Below, piece by piece: positions 1 through 11,188 of a stretch of DNA of 37,500 nt (positions are counted from its first letter, which is position 1; each line of letters opens with the position of its first letter). This DNA comes from Strigamia acuminata (Eukaryota > Arthropoda > Chilopoda > Geophilomorpha > Linotaeniidae). The position numbers were made by a program, and so were the translations under genes. The stretch lies in assembly GCA_949358305.1 (NCBI GenBank), contig CASHSZ010000099.1:1-37500 (forward strand), written 5' to 3'. Under the pieces are notes generated by a model that saw only the letters and a list, made by a program, of their open reading frames with translations, was not told the origin of the DNA and searched no databases.

Positions 1-277
1 GAAGGGCCGATACCTTCGACCCCCCCTCCCGCGGGTCTTGCGGGAGAGTATTGCCCATGAGAATGTATTAATAAACCACTAGTACGATAACGAGTAATTA
101 CGAAGAAAGAAAGAGATGTTACCGAATAATTTCGGAGAAACGGAAAGTCGGGAGAGCGGGACTCGAACTCTCGGTCACCAGCTCCGTGCGGTAGGTCACT
201 CTACTCGCTCGGCCACCCGGGGCCGAAGATAAAGCGTCCTCGTGGTCGTCTAGAATTTCGTCGCTTCCGATTCGAGT
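1..277 (-). mobile_element. tRNA-derived SINE, copy 1 (may run past the window start)
   Basis: Read on the minus strand, this block begins with a head shared with the copy at 469-723, then a class II tRNA-like region, then a tail segment ending in a C-rich hairpin near 20-50. The box A-like sequence is at 205-215 (TGGCCGAGCGA, one mismatch from the usual TGGCNNAGCGG). The box B-like sequence is at 159-169 (AGTTCGAGTCC, one mismatch). The tRNA-like stretch is embedded in about 250 bases of shared flanking sequence, which fits a Pol III-transcribed SINE and not a working tRNA gene. The box mismatches suggest an older, probably silent copy. Confidence 0.7.
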
Positions 278-301
278 ATTCGTTTCATTTTGGCCGAACG
301 A

Positions 302-468
302 ACGAGAGGAAAAGAGACGAAAGGAAGAAAAAAGAAAGAAAGAAAGAAAGAAATAAATAAATAAATAAATAAATAAACAAATAAATAAACAAATAAATAA
401 ACAGACGGGTAGATAGGTAGGTGGAAATAAAATTAAAAATAGAATAAAATAAAATGAAATAAAATAAA
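302..468. repeat. A-rich simple repeats (GAAA/AAAT-type) between two SINEs
   Basis: The stretch runs through GAAA, AAAT and AAATAAAC repeats and ends in an AAAATAAAATG-like tract that touches the SINE at 469. Relative to the minus-strand SINE, the last part lies where its T-rich 3' tail would be. No gene is visible. Confidence 0.7.
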
Positions 469-723
469 GAAGGGCCGATACCTTCGACCCCCCCTCCCGC
501 GAGTCTTGCGGAAGAGTAGTATTTTCAAGAACTTGTCACAGTATAATAAACCAACTAATACAAATCAATCATTCAATGTTGCCAACGAAAAGTCGGGGGA
601 GAGCGGGACGCGAACCTTCGGTCACCAGCTCCGTGCGGCAGGTCACCCTGCCCGCTCGGCCACCCGGGGCCGAAGATAAAGCGTCTTCGTGGTCGTCTGG
701 AATTTCGTCGCTTTCGGTTCGAG
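469..723 (-). mobile_element. tRNA-derived SINE, copy 2
   Basis: This is a full-length relative of the copies at 1-277 and 26387-26667. On the minus strand, box A is intact (TGGCCGAGCGG at 652-662) and box B is GGTTCGCGTCC at 606-616, matching GGTTCGANNCC except for one base. The tRNA-like part has the length of a Leu/Ser-type (class II) tRNA, but its stems pair imperfectly. The 3' body ends in a C-rich inverted repeat (CTCCCGC..GCGGGAGG-like, 490-515), followed by the TTTTATT-rich tail at 430-468. The shared body outside the tRNA part supports a SINE family. Confidence 0.8.
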
Positions 724-730
724 TGCTCTA

Positions 731-829
731 TTTTACTCTACTCTACTCTACTCTACTCTACTCTACTCTACTCTACTCTACTCTACTCTACTTTACTTTA
801 CTTTACTTTACTTTACTTTACTTTACTTC
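731..829. repeat. (CTACT)n grading into (TTTAC)n pentanucleotide microsatellite
   Basis: About 12 CTACT units change abruptly into TTTAC-type units. Similar TTTAC runs recur at about 28310-28346 and 37017-37055. It is not a recognised telomere repeat. Confidence 0.9.
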
Positions 830-1058
830 GGGTTTCTTTCTTTTTTGTTTGTTTCAACCTCGTAGGTTGATTTGAACGTTTTTGAGAAGAAATGAAGAGA
901 GAGAGAGGCGAGGCGTGTGGTTTACTCGCTGATTTATTCGAGAGAGCAGATAACACAACAACAAAATGTATATATATACATGTGTATATGTATGTATGTA
1001 TGTATACATAAACAAATAAATAAATGAATGGGTGAACGAATGAATGAACGAATGGAGA

Positions 1059-1062
1059 AAAA

Positions 1063-1141
<79 letters not shown>

Positions 1142-1171
1142 AAAAAATAAATAAAAAAAATAAATAAATAG
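1059..1171. repeat. (AAAT)n microsatellite
   Basis: A nearly perfect AAAT tetranucleotide run of more than 100 bases. The interval 830-1058 before it is AT-rich with short TATG and GAATG repeats and no supported gene. Confidence 0.9.
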
Positions 1172-1199
1172 GTCGCGGACGACGTCGTCGATGTCGCTC

Positions 1200-1399
1200 G
1201 CGCGTTCGGTCGTCCACCTCGCTCGCTCGCTGTCTGCCTGTCCAGCTCGCGTCATTCTAAGTCGGTCGGTCGGTCGGTCGGTCAATCGGTCGGTCGGTCG
1301 TTCTAAGTCGGTTGGTCGGTCGTTCGTTCTAAGTCGGTTGGTCGGTCGGTCGGTCGGTCGTTCTAAGTCGGTCGGTCGCTCGCTCGCTCGCTCGCTCGC
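1200..1399. repeat. (GTCG)n and (CTCG)n tetranucleotide tract in the 3' UTR of the minus-strand gene
   Basis: Clusters of CGGT/GTCG repeats are broken by a recurring GTTCTAAGTCGGT phrase and end in (GCTC)n. The tract abuts the stop codon (1400-1402) of the minus-strand PHD gene, so on that strand it lies at the start of the 3' UTR. The stop itself is where GTG is followed by the GAGC repeat. Confidence 0.8.
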
Positions 1400-1955
1400 T
1401 CACACCGACTCGAAGCTCCGGTCGTCGAGTGCATACGGCGGACGGTCACAGTATTCCAATAGAAACTCCGCGTGGTCTCGGTCGATATCCTCCGTTGCCG
1501 CGATCAACCGGACCATGTACTCCGGGACCAGGACCTTGGGCACTATCGTCGCGAGACGATCCGGCGGCATGCGGGGAATGCCTTTCGGTGGAAGCAAACC
1601 GACCTCCGCTTCGTAGAGACCCTCGATCTTGCGAACCAGCCATCGACTCTGAAACGTGAATGGAAATTTAAACGAGCGAACAAACAAACGAACGAGCGAA
1701 CGATTCGTTAACCCGTACCACCGCCTTGTCTCTGATCAACGCCTCGTGTTGGTCCGTCACCAGGTCTTCTCGCGCGCTGGTGGTCCCTTTAAACGCGCTC
1801 ATCCGCCAACTCGCCGACTCGCCTCGGAGGACATTCGCGATGTGCCGGTAGCAAGCGTGCTCTTTGCGGGCCAGGCCCTCTTTGGTCGTGTAGACGGAGC
1901 ACCTGCGAGAGAAATTCGGGATTAGTTCGACGAACGAAAAACGATCAACACCGAA

Positions 1956-1986
<31 letters not shown>

Positions 1987-3504
1987 TACCGCAGTTTGGA
2001 GCAGAGGGGTTCGTCGCGACAACCGCTGCAGACAAAACCTTCGCTTCGGCCGAGTCGTTTGGTCCACGGCCGCCCCACGCACTCTTCGTGCACCGAGCAT
2101 AAACACTCGGAGCATTTGATCCGCGGGTCGGCCACCCCGAGACAGTAGATACTGTCGCAACCGGTTGCCTTGGAGCCAGCGGCACCACTCCGATCGTGGC
2201 GATACAGGGACGTCTGAAATTTGAAACGAGCGAATTTGTGAACGGATACGAGAAAGAAAGAAAGAAAGAAAGAAAGAAAAACGAGACAATACGGGACGAG
2301 ATTTTTCGTTTCTTACCTTGAACGGTTGCGAAAACGGCCGCGAAGAAGATGACCGCGACTGCGACCACGACTGCGACTGCGACTCCTTCGATCGCGACTC
2401 CTTCGATCGCGACTCCTTCGACTGCGACCGCGACCGCGACTGCGATCGCGACCGCGACCGCGACTGCGACTGCGACCGCGACTGCGACTGCGACCGCGAT
2501 TGCGACCGCGACCGCGACCGCGACCGCGACCCGGTGCCGCGACTGTGCCCGGGCGAGGGCTCGTGTTCGGCGTGTTCGAGTTCGAACTCACTTTCTCGCC
2601 GACGCTGTATCTCGCGACTCTGTGCGCGGATCATTTGGCCTTCGCACTCTACCTTCGCGCGGTTCTTCTTGCGGACTTCGCGGCGAGCGCGTTCCTCATC
2701 ATCGTCGTCGTCGCGGACGAGCGGGATGCCGGGTACCCGACTACGCACGAAAGTGAAGCCGCGTACGGTGATGGGATCGCGCGAGAGGTCGACGTCGTAT
2801 TCTCGGGACTTGCTGGTGGCACCGGCACCGGCACCACGATCGGGGCGGGCGCCGGTGAAGAGGTCGGCACCACTGTCCTCGGCGCCGTCGTCGTCGCCGC
2901 CGCTGCTGCTGCTGCTGTTGCTATTGTCGTCTGCACGTTTAATGGATCCGGCGTGTTTAGCGGCAACAACAGTAGATTTGGCGCGTTGCTCGGTGGTGGG
3001 TTTGGCACGTTGCTCGGCGGCGGATTTGGCGCGTTGCTCGGCGGCGGATTTGGCGCGTTGCTCGGCGGCGGATTTGGCGCGTTGCTCGGCGGCGGATTTG
3101 GCGCGTTGCTCGGCGGCGGATTTGGCGCGTTGCTCGGCGGCGGATTTGGCGCGTTGCTCGGCGGCGGATTTGGCTTGTTGTTCGGCGGTGCGAAGAGCAG
3201 TTGCAGCAGCGGGGGCAATGCGAAAGGTACCAGCGAGAGGAGAGGGACGCGGGGAAGGGAAAGAAGCGGGCATGGAAAACAAGCCCCTGACTTTGTCCTT
3301 TCCGAAGAGGAGATCCAGCACCGGGCGTTGTTGCACCATGTCGATGGCTTCCTGAAAAAGAAAACGAACGAGTCAATTCGATCGATAGATTGATCGAGTC
3401 CTCGACGCGAGTCAGTCACGCACGTTCGACATCCACTTCGTGTACCCTTCCTTCATCAGGTCCAAGTAGCTTTGTTCTACTGGGATGACTACCTGTGTGT
3501 GTGT

Positions 3505-3539
<35 letters not shown>

Positions 3540-4841
3540 TGAGTGAATAAAAAATTAAAATAATCAATGGACGAACGAATAAACCGAAACGTTTTTCTTT
3601 CACCTTCTTTTCTGCCTCGCCCTTTCGTCGTTTCGGTTGATCCGAGACACGTTGCGGCGCCGGGCGTTTCGGCGCCGGTAGTTTCGGTTCGTCGCACCCC
3701 CTTTGGTCGATGCTCGACCTTATCGTCGCGATCGGTACGTAAAATTTATGTTTCGTCCAAAGATGTTGCCTCAGGTCATCCGGCTGCGTGTCGCACAAAG
3801 GGCAGTCGGGCGCGTGCTCCGTCGTCGAAAACAGTTCCTGTCGGGTAAAAAAACAAAAAAAAAAAAACATACGATTTGTTCAGCGACGACACCGAGCGAC
3901 CGCGCGAGGAAACACATACGTACCTGGCAAAAGCCGTCGAATGTGCCGATGTGGCCGCGCAGCAATTTCCTGGCCGCCTCAAAGTCTTTGGCCACGGTGT
4001 GCACACTCCGCCAGTGATCGCCAATGTCCCTGAGTGGGCCAGCCGGTTTCCATCCGCCGCCATCGTCGTCGTCGTCGCCGTCGCCGTCGTCGTCGTCGTA
4101 GGCGTAGGCGTAGTTCGCGCGTTTCCTGCGGCACAGCCAACACATCCCCGCCCTGCTGCGAACGGGCTTGTCCTGAACGAAGGAGAAGAAGAAGAAGAAG
4201 AAGAAGAAAAAACGAGTGAATCGACGACACGGGCGGGCGCCGTTGCTCACCTTCGCAGAGTCGTAGGAGCCAAAGTCTGTTTGTTGCGACTGCGACCCGC
4301 TGGGAGGGACTGGGAGCATCGCCTCGAGAGCCCCCAGTCTTTCGCCGTGGTTGGCGAGGTTCGACCTCAATTCTTCCAGTTCAACTTCCAGGGTGTTGAT
4401 CTTGGCTTGCATGGCTTCGACCTCGCGCCCCGTTGCCCCGTCACCGCCGCTGTTGCCGTCGTTGGCTTCGTTGCCGCCGTTGCCGTTGTCGCCGCCACCG
4501 CCGTTGTTGCCATTGCCATTGTCGTTGTCGTCGTCGTTGTCGCTGTCGAGTCGTCTATCGAAAAACGAAAACAAATGTAAATGGTATCCCGCACGAACTC
4601 GGTCGCGCCGTGGTACTTACATTGGACGGGGTTTGCGCACACCTTCCAATCCGGACAACGTGCTCGGAAACGACTGGCTGGCGCCCGGGTCCGCGCTCTC
4701 GGTTCCCGCTGTTCCGTACGGCGACGACAAAACGTGCACCACCTCCTCGGCGCCCGTTTCCGCGTGGGTCTCCGTGACACCTCCGCCCTCGGGGTTCACT
4801 CCCGTCCGTTCTTCGCCCACTCCTCGTTGCTCGTCGTCCAT
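1400..4841 (-). CDS. Nine-exon gene: two-finger, RS-rich, PHD-finger protein (predicted 922 aa)
   Basis: Splicing inferred on the minus strand joins exons 4841-4621, 4554-4251, 4172-3924, 3837-3604, 3492-3424, 3351-2317, 2213-1990, 1902-1719 and 1648-1400. Every junction is GT-AG and the frame is kept throughout (phases 2,0,0,0,0,0,2,0). Visible domains: an Asn/Gly/Asp-rich stretch (about 78-115) and a short coiled coil (about 118-150). Finger 1 has C186, C189, H228 and H233, with an acidic insert in the loop. Finger 2 has C270, C273, H283 and H288. Nine 24-bp repeats encode an AEQRAKSA-type octapeptide. An Arg/Ser-rich domain ends exon 6. Exon 7 carries a PHD-like C4HC3 pattern: C723, C728, C738, C741, H746, C749, C766, C769. 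Its first pair is spaced x4, wider than usual. PHD fingers commonly read histone tails and RS domains act in splicing, so a nuclear role is inferred. The C-terminal ~140 residues are unrecognised. The start is the first ATG after upstream AT-rich DNA. Confidence 0.8.
1954..1980. repeat. Poly(A)/poly(T) tract inside an intron of the minus-strand gene
   Basis: This uninterrupted homopolymer lies just after the 5' splice site of the intron between exons 7 and 8, read as T on the coding strand. An in-frame TAG overlaps the donor here. The downstream exon restores the frame exactly, which favours splicing over termination. Confidence 0.8.
2977..3192 (-). repeat. Nine tandem copies of a 24-bp coding repeat
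   Basis: Units start at 2977, 3001, 3025, 3049, 3073, 3097, 3121, 3145 and 3169. On the minus strand each encodes AEQRAKSA or a close variant inside exon 6 of the PHD gene. The outermost units carry the most changes (GGTGGTGGG at one end, TTGTTGTTC at the other) while the inner ones are identical. That is typical of an array growing from its middle, and copy number is probably polymorphic. Confidence 0.9.
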
Positions 4842-5870
4842 TTTCGTCAATCAATCGCCTACTTATAAACGAATTGGTCGTTTAATCAATTAATTGGTTA
4901 ATTCGTTAGACCGATTAACGGACGAACGGACGGACAAATAATAGCGCCGCGAGTAGTAACCACAAAACCAACGTTGAATCTAGTCGCTTGATATCGACGG
5001 GGTTTCCCCCCTCCTCCGTGCTCACGCACGCTGTCCCGCATGGCACGCCGTTTTTATTCGCCCGCTCCGTTTCTTCTCTCGTTTGTTTGTTTTTTTTTTT
5101 TAAGAAATAATGCGATTGGATAGCCTTACTTACTCGTTTGTTCGTTTTTTTTTTGTTTGTTTGTTTGTTTGTTTTTCCCACTCTACGGAGTCCAACGAAC
5201 CGATATATGTACGCGTGTGCGTCGCGAAGAAGGAGAAGGGCACAACAATGGCGGGGAAAAGCTTGATCCGCTGTTCACCTCGATGTCACGGCGCTGCGAC
5301 GCGACGCTCGGCGATGCGAATTAAAAAGAAAAAATGAAACAAAATAAAACAAAGTGAAACAATAAAATGAAACGAAACGAAACAAAATAAAATGAAACGA
5401 ATAAATGATCGGCGTTTTGAATCGTGCCGCGTCATGTTGCCCGGTTGCGCCACCAGGTGCCCGCGCAGCGCTCGGCGCTCGGTGTTCGGTGTTCGGCCCG
5501 TCCCGTGGACGGGGGAGGAGAAGAACGAAGCGGGGACTACGGGTTCGGGTTAGGCGCCGACGGCGTGGTCGATCGATTATATTTTCTCGTTTTCTATTTA
5601 TCTTCTCGTAAGAGTGAGTTGTAAAGGCGTATAAAGAATAAACAATTGGAGCGAAAAGTAAACGGTCTTTTTATTCGTGTACATTTGTAAAATTTGAAAA
5701 TTTTTCTTAAAACTAAGCGTGAATAAACGAGCGAAAAAAATGAGGCGGGCTCGCGCGACGAGCGACGGGTCTAGTTGTCGCATTAGTCGGTCCTGGTCGA
5801 GGAGCAGTCTGTCTGTCCTTAACGGTCAAAATGAGAATGGCACCGAAGAGACTCCGTACATTATTCGATG
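4842..5870. other. Intergenic region upstream of the PHD gene; no supported gene
   Basis: It holds short AT-rich direct repeats near 4860-4920, T- and (TTTG)-rich tracts at 5085-5176, and an A-rich AAATGAAAC-type tract at 5332-5405. A GC-richer patch lies at 5420-5580. Open frames in the GC-rich patch are short and have no recognisable motif. The promoter of the minus-strand gene should lie just right of 4841, but I see no clear TATA or initiator element. Confidence 0.6.
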
Positions 5871-5875
5871 TGAAA

Positions 5876-5990
5876 TCTGAAATCTGAAATCTGAAATCTG
5901 AAATCTGAAAAATCTGAAAAATCTGAAAAACCTGAAAAACCTGGGACCCGTGAAAACCCGAAATCTGAAAACCGATTGATTGGTCGGTCG
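5876..5990. repeat. Short tandem repeat of GAAATCT / GAAAAATCT / GAAAAACCT
   Basis: Five GAAATCT units are followed by GAAAAATCT and GAAAAACCT variants and a degenerate end. The tract lies between the unique spacer and the large tandem array. It has no coding signal. Confidence 0.8.
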
Positions 5991-6069
5991 ATCAATCAAT
6001 CGATCGATCGATCGGTGGACGGTTGGCTGCCTGCCCCGCCCACCCGCGACGATTGGCCCCACCGGCCGG

Positions 6070-9000
6070 CGGTGGCCCATTCTCGACTTATTTATTTATT
6101 ATTTTGACCGGCCCGAAGGCCAGTCTGAGACCGAAAAAGCACGGCTGCTTTTACAAAGACGGGTATCGAATACCGCGCCGCTCGGCGGGTACTGTGCGCC
6201 GCTCGACCGAGCGGCGGGCCCGAGTCCCGAGTTCGATCTGAAAGTGTTGGCAAAACCCATCGAACGTGTTCGGGAAGACTCCCGTCCACAACGACGGCGC
6301 GAGACCCCCGGAAGATGAAAATAAAATACGAAACGGCTCATTTTCTATAAAATTTTTATTCTAACGAATTACGACGAAGATAACCTAATTATCGGTTAAA
6401 GCACGGACCGCAAAGTCGGTCCCACGACCGAAGAATTAAAATTTTAATCGTCTTTCTTTTTTCGTGTGATATTTTTTTTTACCTCGTACCGATCGCCACA
6501 TCGGACACGAGTAGAATGCACGCGACCGCACGCATGCTGCGAGGTTTAGACGGTCGAAGGAATGCCGGTAAGGGAGCTTATTTTCGGGGCGAGTCGTCGG
6601 GGCTGCCGCTGCCGCCGCTGTCGCTCAACGACCCCAACCGCATCTATTCGTCGGGACGGATACGTTCCATTTTCGGACTTATTTATTTATTTATTTATTT
6701 ATTATTTTGACCGGCCCGAAGGCCAGTCTGAGACCGTGGCGAAGCAAGGGTCCTTTTATATCGGATACCGCGCCGCTCGGCGGGTACTGTGCGCCGCTCG
6801 ACCGAGCGGCGGGCCCGAGTCCCGAGTTCGATCTGAAAGTGTTGGCAAAACCCATCGAACGTGTTCGGGAAGACTCCCGTCCACAACGACGGCGCGAGAC
6901 CCCCGGAAGATGAAAATAAAATACGAAACGGCTCATTTTCTATAAAATTTTTATTACGACGAATTACGACGAAGATAACCTAATTAACGGTTAAAGTACG
7001 AACCGCAAAGTCGGTGCCACGACCGGAGAATTAAAATTTTAATCGTCTTCCTTTCTCTGATGATCTTTTTTTTTTTTACTCCGTACCGATTGCCACGTCG
7101 GACACGAGTAGAATGCACGCGACCGCACGAGCGCTGCGAGGTTTGAACGAACAAACGGATGCCAGCGCAGGACCTTATTTTCGGGGCGATTCGTCCGGGC
7201 TGTCGCTGCCGCTGACGCCGCTCAACGACACCACCTGCCCCTATTCTGGCCGGGACGGGGGCGTTCTATTTCCGATTTATTCATTTATTTGTTATTTTGA
7301 CCGGCCCGAAGGCCAGTCTGAGACCGAGACCCACCGACCGACCATTGGATGGTAGGCGACTCGACCAACAGAAAATGGCGACGAACATTTTAGGAGACGG
7401 AACCACACCAACGACCGACCGGCCATTTGGTACTCAACAGGTACTCCAGTCTCGATCTGAAAAACGTCCGCAATGTCTATCGGATGCGATGACCGGGACT
7501 CGCATCGACTGCGACGGTACACGGTCCCTGGGAAATGATTTAAAAATGTAAAACGACGATTATTTTGTAAAACTTTTATTCGAATCTGCCACAACGAAGA
7601 TAACCTAATTAACGGTTAAAGCACGAACCGCAAAGTCGGTGCCACGACTGGAGAATTAAAATTTTAATCGTCTTCCTTTCTCTGATGATCTTTTTTTTTT
7701 TTACTCTGTACCGATCGCCACGTCGGACACGAGTAGAATGCACGCGACCGCACGAGCGCTGCGAGGTTTGAACGAACGAACGGATGCCGGCGCAGGACCT
7801 TATTTTCGGGGCGAGTTAGTCGTCGGGGCTGTCGCTGCCGCTGACGTCGCTGCCGCTGACGTCGCTCAACGACGCCACCCACCCTTATTCTCGCCGGGAC
7901 GGGTGCGACCTATTTCCGATCCATTTATTTATTTATTTATTTATTTATTATTTTGACCGGCCCGAAGGCCAGTCTGAGACCGAGACCGCTCTCGGAGACC
8001 CGTCGACAAAATCACTGGCTGGAGCGTGCATCGGACCGACGACCGATAAACGGATGGGTGAAAAAATGCCAGTGGTCCGCACCGATCGTCGGGGCGTGAA
8101 TGTCGACCTCTCACATCGGTCTCGATCCGAAAGCACTCACGGGGTCAATTGAACGCACCGAAGGCGACTGCCATCGAATACGACGGCGCAAGACCCCCGG
8201 GAGGTGAAAATAAAATGCGGAGCGGCGGGTTTCCTATAAAATTTTTATTGCGATAAAGTGCGACGAAGATAACCTAATTAACGGTTAAAACGCAAACCAC
8301 AAAGTCGGTTCCACGACCGGAGAACTAAAATTTTAATCGTCTTTCCTTTTGCGTGTAATATTTTTTTTTTACCCCGTACCGATCGCCACACCGGACACGA
8401 GTAGAATGCACGCGACCGCACGCGCGCTGCGAGGTTTAGACGGACGAAGAAATGCCGGTGCGGGAGCCTTTTTTCGGGGCGAGTCGTCGGGGCTACCGCC
8501 GCCGCTGCCGCCGCTCAACGACGCCACCCGCCCCTAGTCTCGCCGGGACGGGAGCGTTCTATTTCCGATTTATTCATTTATTTGTTATTTTGACCGGCCC
8601 GAAGGCCAGTCTGAGCCCGAGACCGATTGGGGACCTGTCGACCACCCATTTGGTGCACAAGCATAAATACCGCACCACCGACCGATCCTCGGGTGGGAGA
8701 GGCGAATGCCATCTTGTCATCCAACGGGGATCGAGCGGCGCACGAGACGGGGGCGACGGCCCTCTCACTTTGGTCTCGATCTGAGGATCCCCTCAAAATC
8801 CGTAGAACGCGATGATTGAAACTAACGCCTACTACGACGGCACGAGACCCCCGGAAGATGAAAATAAAATGCATAACGGCTGATTTTCTATAAAAATTTT
8901 ATTCCAACGAATTACGACGAAGATAACCTAATTAACGGTTAAAGCACGAGCCGCAAAGTCGGTGCCACGACCGGAGAATTAAAATTTTAATCGTCTTTCC

Positions 9001-9831
9001 TTTTTCGGGTGATCTATGCCGATCGCCACATCGGACACGAGTAGAATGCACGCGACCGCACGCGCACTGCGAGGTTTAGACGAGCAAACGGATGCCGGCG
9101 CGGGAGCTTATCTTTTGCGACGAGTCGTCGGGGTTGCCGCTGCCACCACCACCGCCACCGTCCAGCGACCCCAACCGCCTTTATTCGCCGACTCGTTTAT
9201 TTATTTATTTATTTATTTATTTGTTTATTTTTTTTGACCGGCCCGAAGGCCGGTCTGAGACCGAGAGGTGCTCTCGACAAAGATGTGTCCACCGTTGGAT
9301 GCAAGAACTCGGGTACCGCGCCACTCGACGGGTACTGCGCCGCTCGGACGAGCCACGGCCCCTCGTTCCGCTGGCGATCTGGAAACTCCCACAAAGTCCG
9401 TCGAACGCATCGAGCGAGACTCGCTCCGATTATGACGGCGCAAGACCCCCGAAAGATGAAAATGAAATACGGAAATGTCAATTTTCCGTAAAAATTTTAT
9501 TCCGATAAATTGCGACGACGATAATCTAATTAACGATTAAAGCACGAACCGCGAAGTCGGTTCCACAACCGGAGAATTAAAATTTTAATCGTCTTTCTTT
9601 TTCGTGTGATATTTTTTTTACCTCGTACCGGTCGCTACATCGGACACGAGTAGAATGCACGCGACCGCACGCGCTGCGAGGATTAGACGGACGAAGGACG
9701 CACGAAGGGATGCCGACGCGGGACTTTATTTTCGGGGCGAGTCATCGAGGTTGCCGCTGCCGCCGCCACTCACTCGACGACCCCAGCTGCCACTATTCGC
9801 CGGGACGAACGCGTTCTATTTCCCGACCTAC

Positions 9832-9882
<51 letters not shown>

Positions 9883-11035
9883 TTCATTTATTTATTTATT
9901 TATTTATTTTGACCGACCCGAAGGCCAGTCTGAGACCGACGAAGCAAGGGAGGTTTAAAAAAGACGGGTATCGGATACCGTGCCGCTCGGCGGGTACTGG
10001 CGCCGCTCGACCGAGCGACGGGCCCGAGTTCCGCATTCGATCTGAAAGTGTCGGCAAAACCCATCGAACGTGTTCGGGAAGACTCCCGTCCACAACGACG
10101 GCGCGAGACCCCCGGAAGATGAAAATAAAATACGAAACGGCTGATTTTCTGTGAAATTTTTATTACGACGAGTTGCGACGAAGATAACCTAATTAACGGT
10201 TAAAGCACGAACCGCAAAGTCGGTTCCACGACCGGAGAATTAAAACTTTAATCGTCTTTCTTTTTCGGGTGATCTTTTTTTTACTCTGTACCGATCGCCA
10301 CACCGGACACGAGTAGAATGCACGCGACCGCACGCGCTGCGAGGTTTAGACGGACGAAGGAATGCTGGTGCGGGAGCTTATTTTCGGGGCGAGTCGTCGG
10401 GGCTACCGCCGCCGCTGCCGCCGCTCAACGACGCCACCCGCCCCTAGTCTCGCCGGGACGGGGGCGTTCTATTTTCGATTTATTCATTTATTTGTTATTT
10501 TGACCGGCCCGAAGGCCAGTCCGAGACCGTGACGAAGCAAGGGAGTTATTTGATCGGATACCGCGCCGCTCGGCGGGTACTGGCGCCGCTCGACCGAGCG
10601 GCGGGCCCGAGTTCCGCGTCCGATCTGAAAGCATTCGCGAAGCCCGTCGAACGTGTTCGGGAAGACTCCCGTCCACAACGACGACGCGAGACCCTCGGAA
10701 GATGAAAATAAAATACGATACGGCCGATTTTCTATAAAATTTTTATCCCGATAAGTCACGACGAAGATAATCCAATTAACCGTTAAAGCACGGGTCGCGG
10801 AGTCGATTCCACGACCGGGGAATCAAATTTCGACTGTCTGTCTTCCCCCGTTACCCGTTTTTTAATTCCGAGCGATGTCCGGCGCGCGCCCGTTCGCTCC
10901 CTCCCTCTACCCGGAATAGACAGACGCGAGAACGGAGCAAAATCTCTGACCTCGGCCCGTCCCGCCGCTAGTTTATTTATTTTCGACTTATTTATTTATT
11001 TATTTATTTATTTATCTATTTATTATTTTGTTTGT
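6070..11035. repeat. Tandem array of eight ~590-675 bp units with a conserved UUCG hairpin
   Basis: Each unit starts with a TTTA-type microsatellite followed by a 20-base hairpin at 6106, 6709, 7299, 7955, 8592, 9236, 9911 and 10502. Spacings are 603, 590, 656, 637, 644, 675 and 591. Next come a variable segment of ~200 bases, a GACGGC..GAGACCC..GAAGATGAAAATAAAAT block, an AT-rich block with TAACC..GGTTA, and the 14-bp palindrome ATTAAAATTTTAAT (6435-6448 in unit 1). A block with GGACACGAGTAGAATGCACG and a GC-rich stretch follow. Units 1, 2, 7 and 8 share one version of the variable segment; units 3-6 differ from it and from each other. The array fades after 10750 and ends in a microsatellite like those inside it. 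No protein frame is conserved. It may be a satellite, an ncRNA gene array, or a tandemly duplicated retroposon with an AAAT tail on the minus strand. Confidence 0.85.
9236..9255 (-). ncRNA. UUCG-tetraloop hairpin, one of eight in the array
   Basis: On the minus strand the usual copy reads GACUGGCCUUCGGGCCGGUC, an 8-bp stem closed by the very stable C(UUCG)G tetraloop with one U-G pair. This copy replaces the U-G by C-G, giving a perfect stem. The copy at 9911-9930 changes another pair to G-U. Both changes keep pairing only if the minus strand is the RNA; on the plus strand they give A-C mismatches. Transcription is not shown by the sequence. Confidence 0.4.
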
Positions 11036-11188
11036 TTATTTAATTATTCTATTTCATTTTATTTTTTTAATGAATTATTATTATTATTGTTGTTTAGCTA
11101 GAAGTATGCTACGTCGCGTGTCATTATCGCCATTGTTATCACCGGGCGTCGCGTCGGTTCATTCGCCAAAATCAGACAGACAGACACA
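10850..11188. other. Spacer between the tandem array and the next gene
   Basis: It begins with about 120 bases of GC-mixed unique sequence, then a TTTA microsatellite (10970-11035) matching the one at the start of each array unit, then T-rich DNA. The interval 11095-11188 precedes the possible first ATG of the next gene. It contains ACAGACAGACAC just before that ATG and could be its 5' UTR. No other gene is visible. Confidence 0.6.

Noticed and set aside
731-829. Telomeric repeat.
   Set aside because: CTACT/TTTAC matches no telomere repeat that I know of, has no G-rich strand and is interstitial.
2349-3393. Plus-strand frames of up to 345 codons opposite the RS and octapeptide repeats.
   Set aside because: They are mirror frames of the repetitive coding sequence. 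Splice sites, domains and frame continuity all support the minus strand.
6099-9958. Minus-strand frames ending in SDWPSGRSK or RLAFGPVK in the tandem array.
   Set aside because: They end in different frames over the same hairpin and differ upstream; no single frame is kept.
6516-10503. A recurring plus-strand frame starting MHATARALRGL in each unit of the tandem array.
   Set aside because: The start is conserved because the DNA is, but the frame shifts after about 25 residues in several units (for example at 7738, 9046 and 10318) and runs into the TTTA microsatellite.
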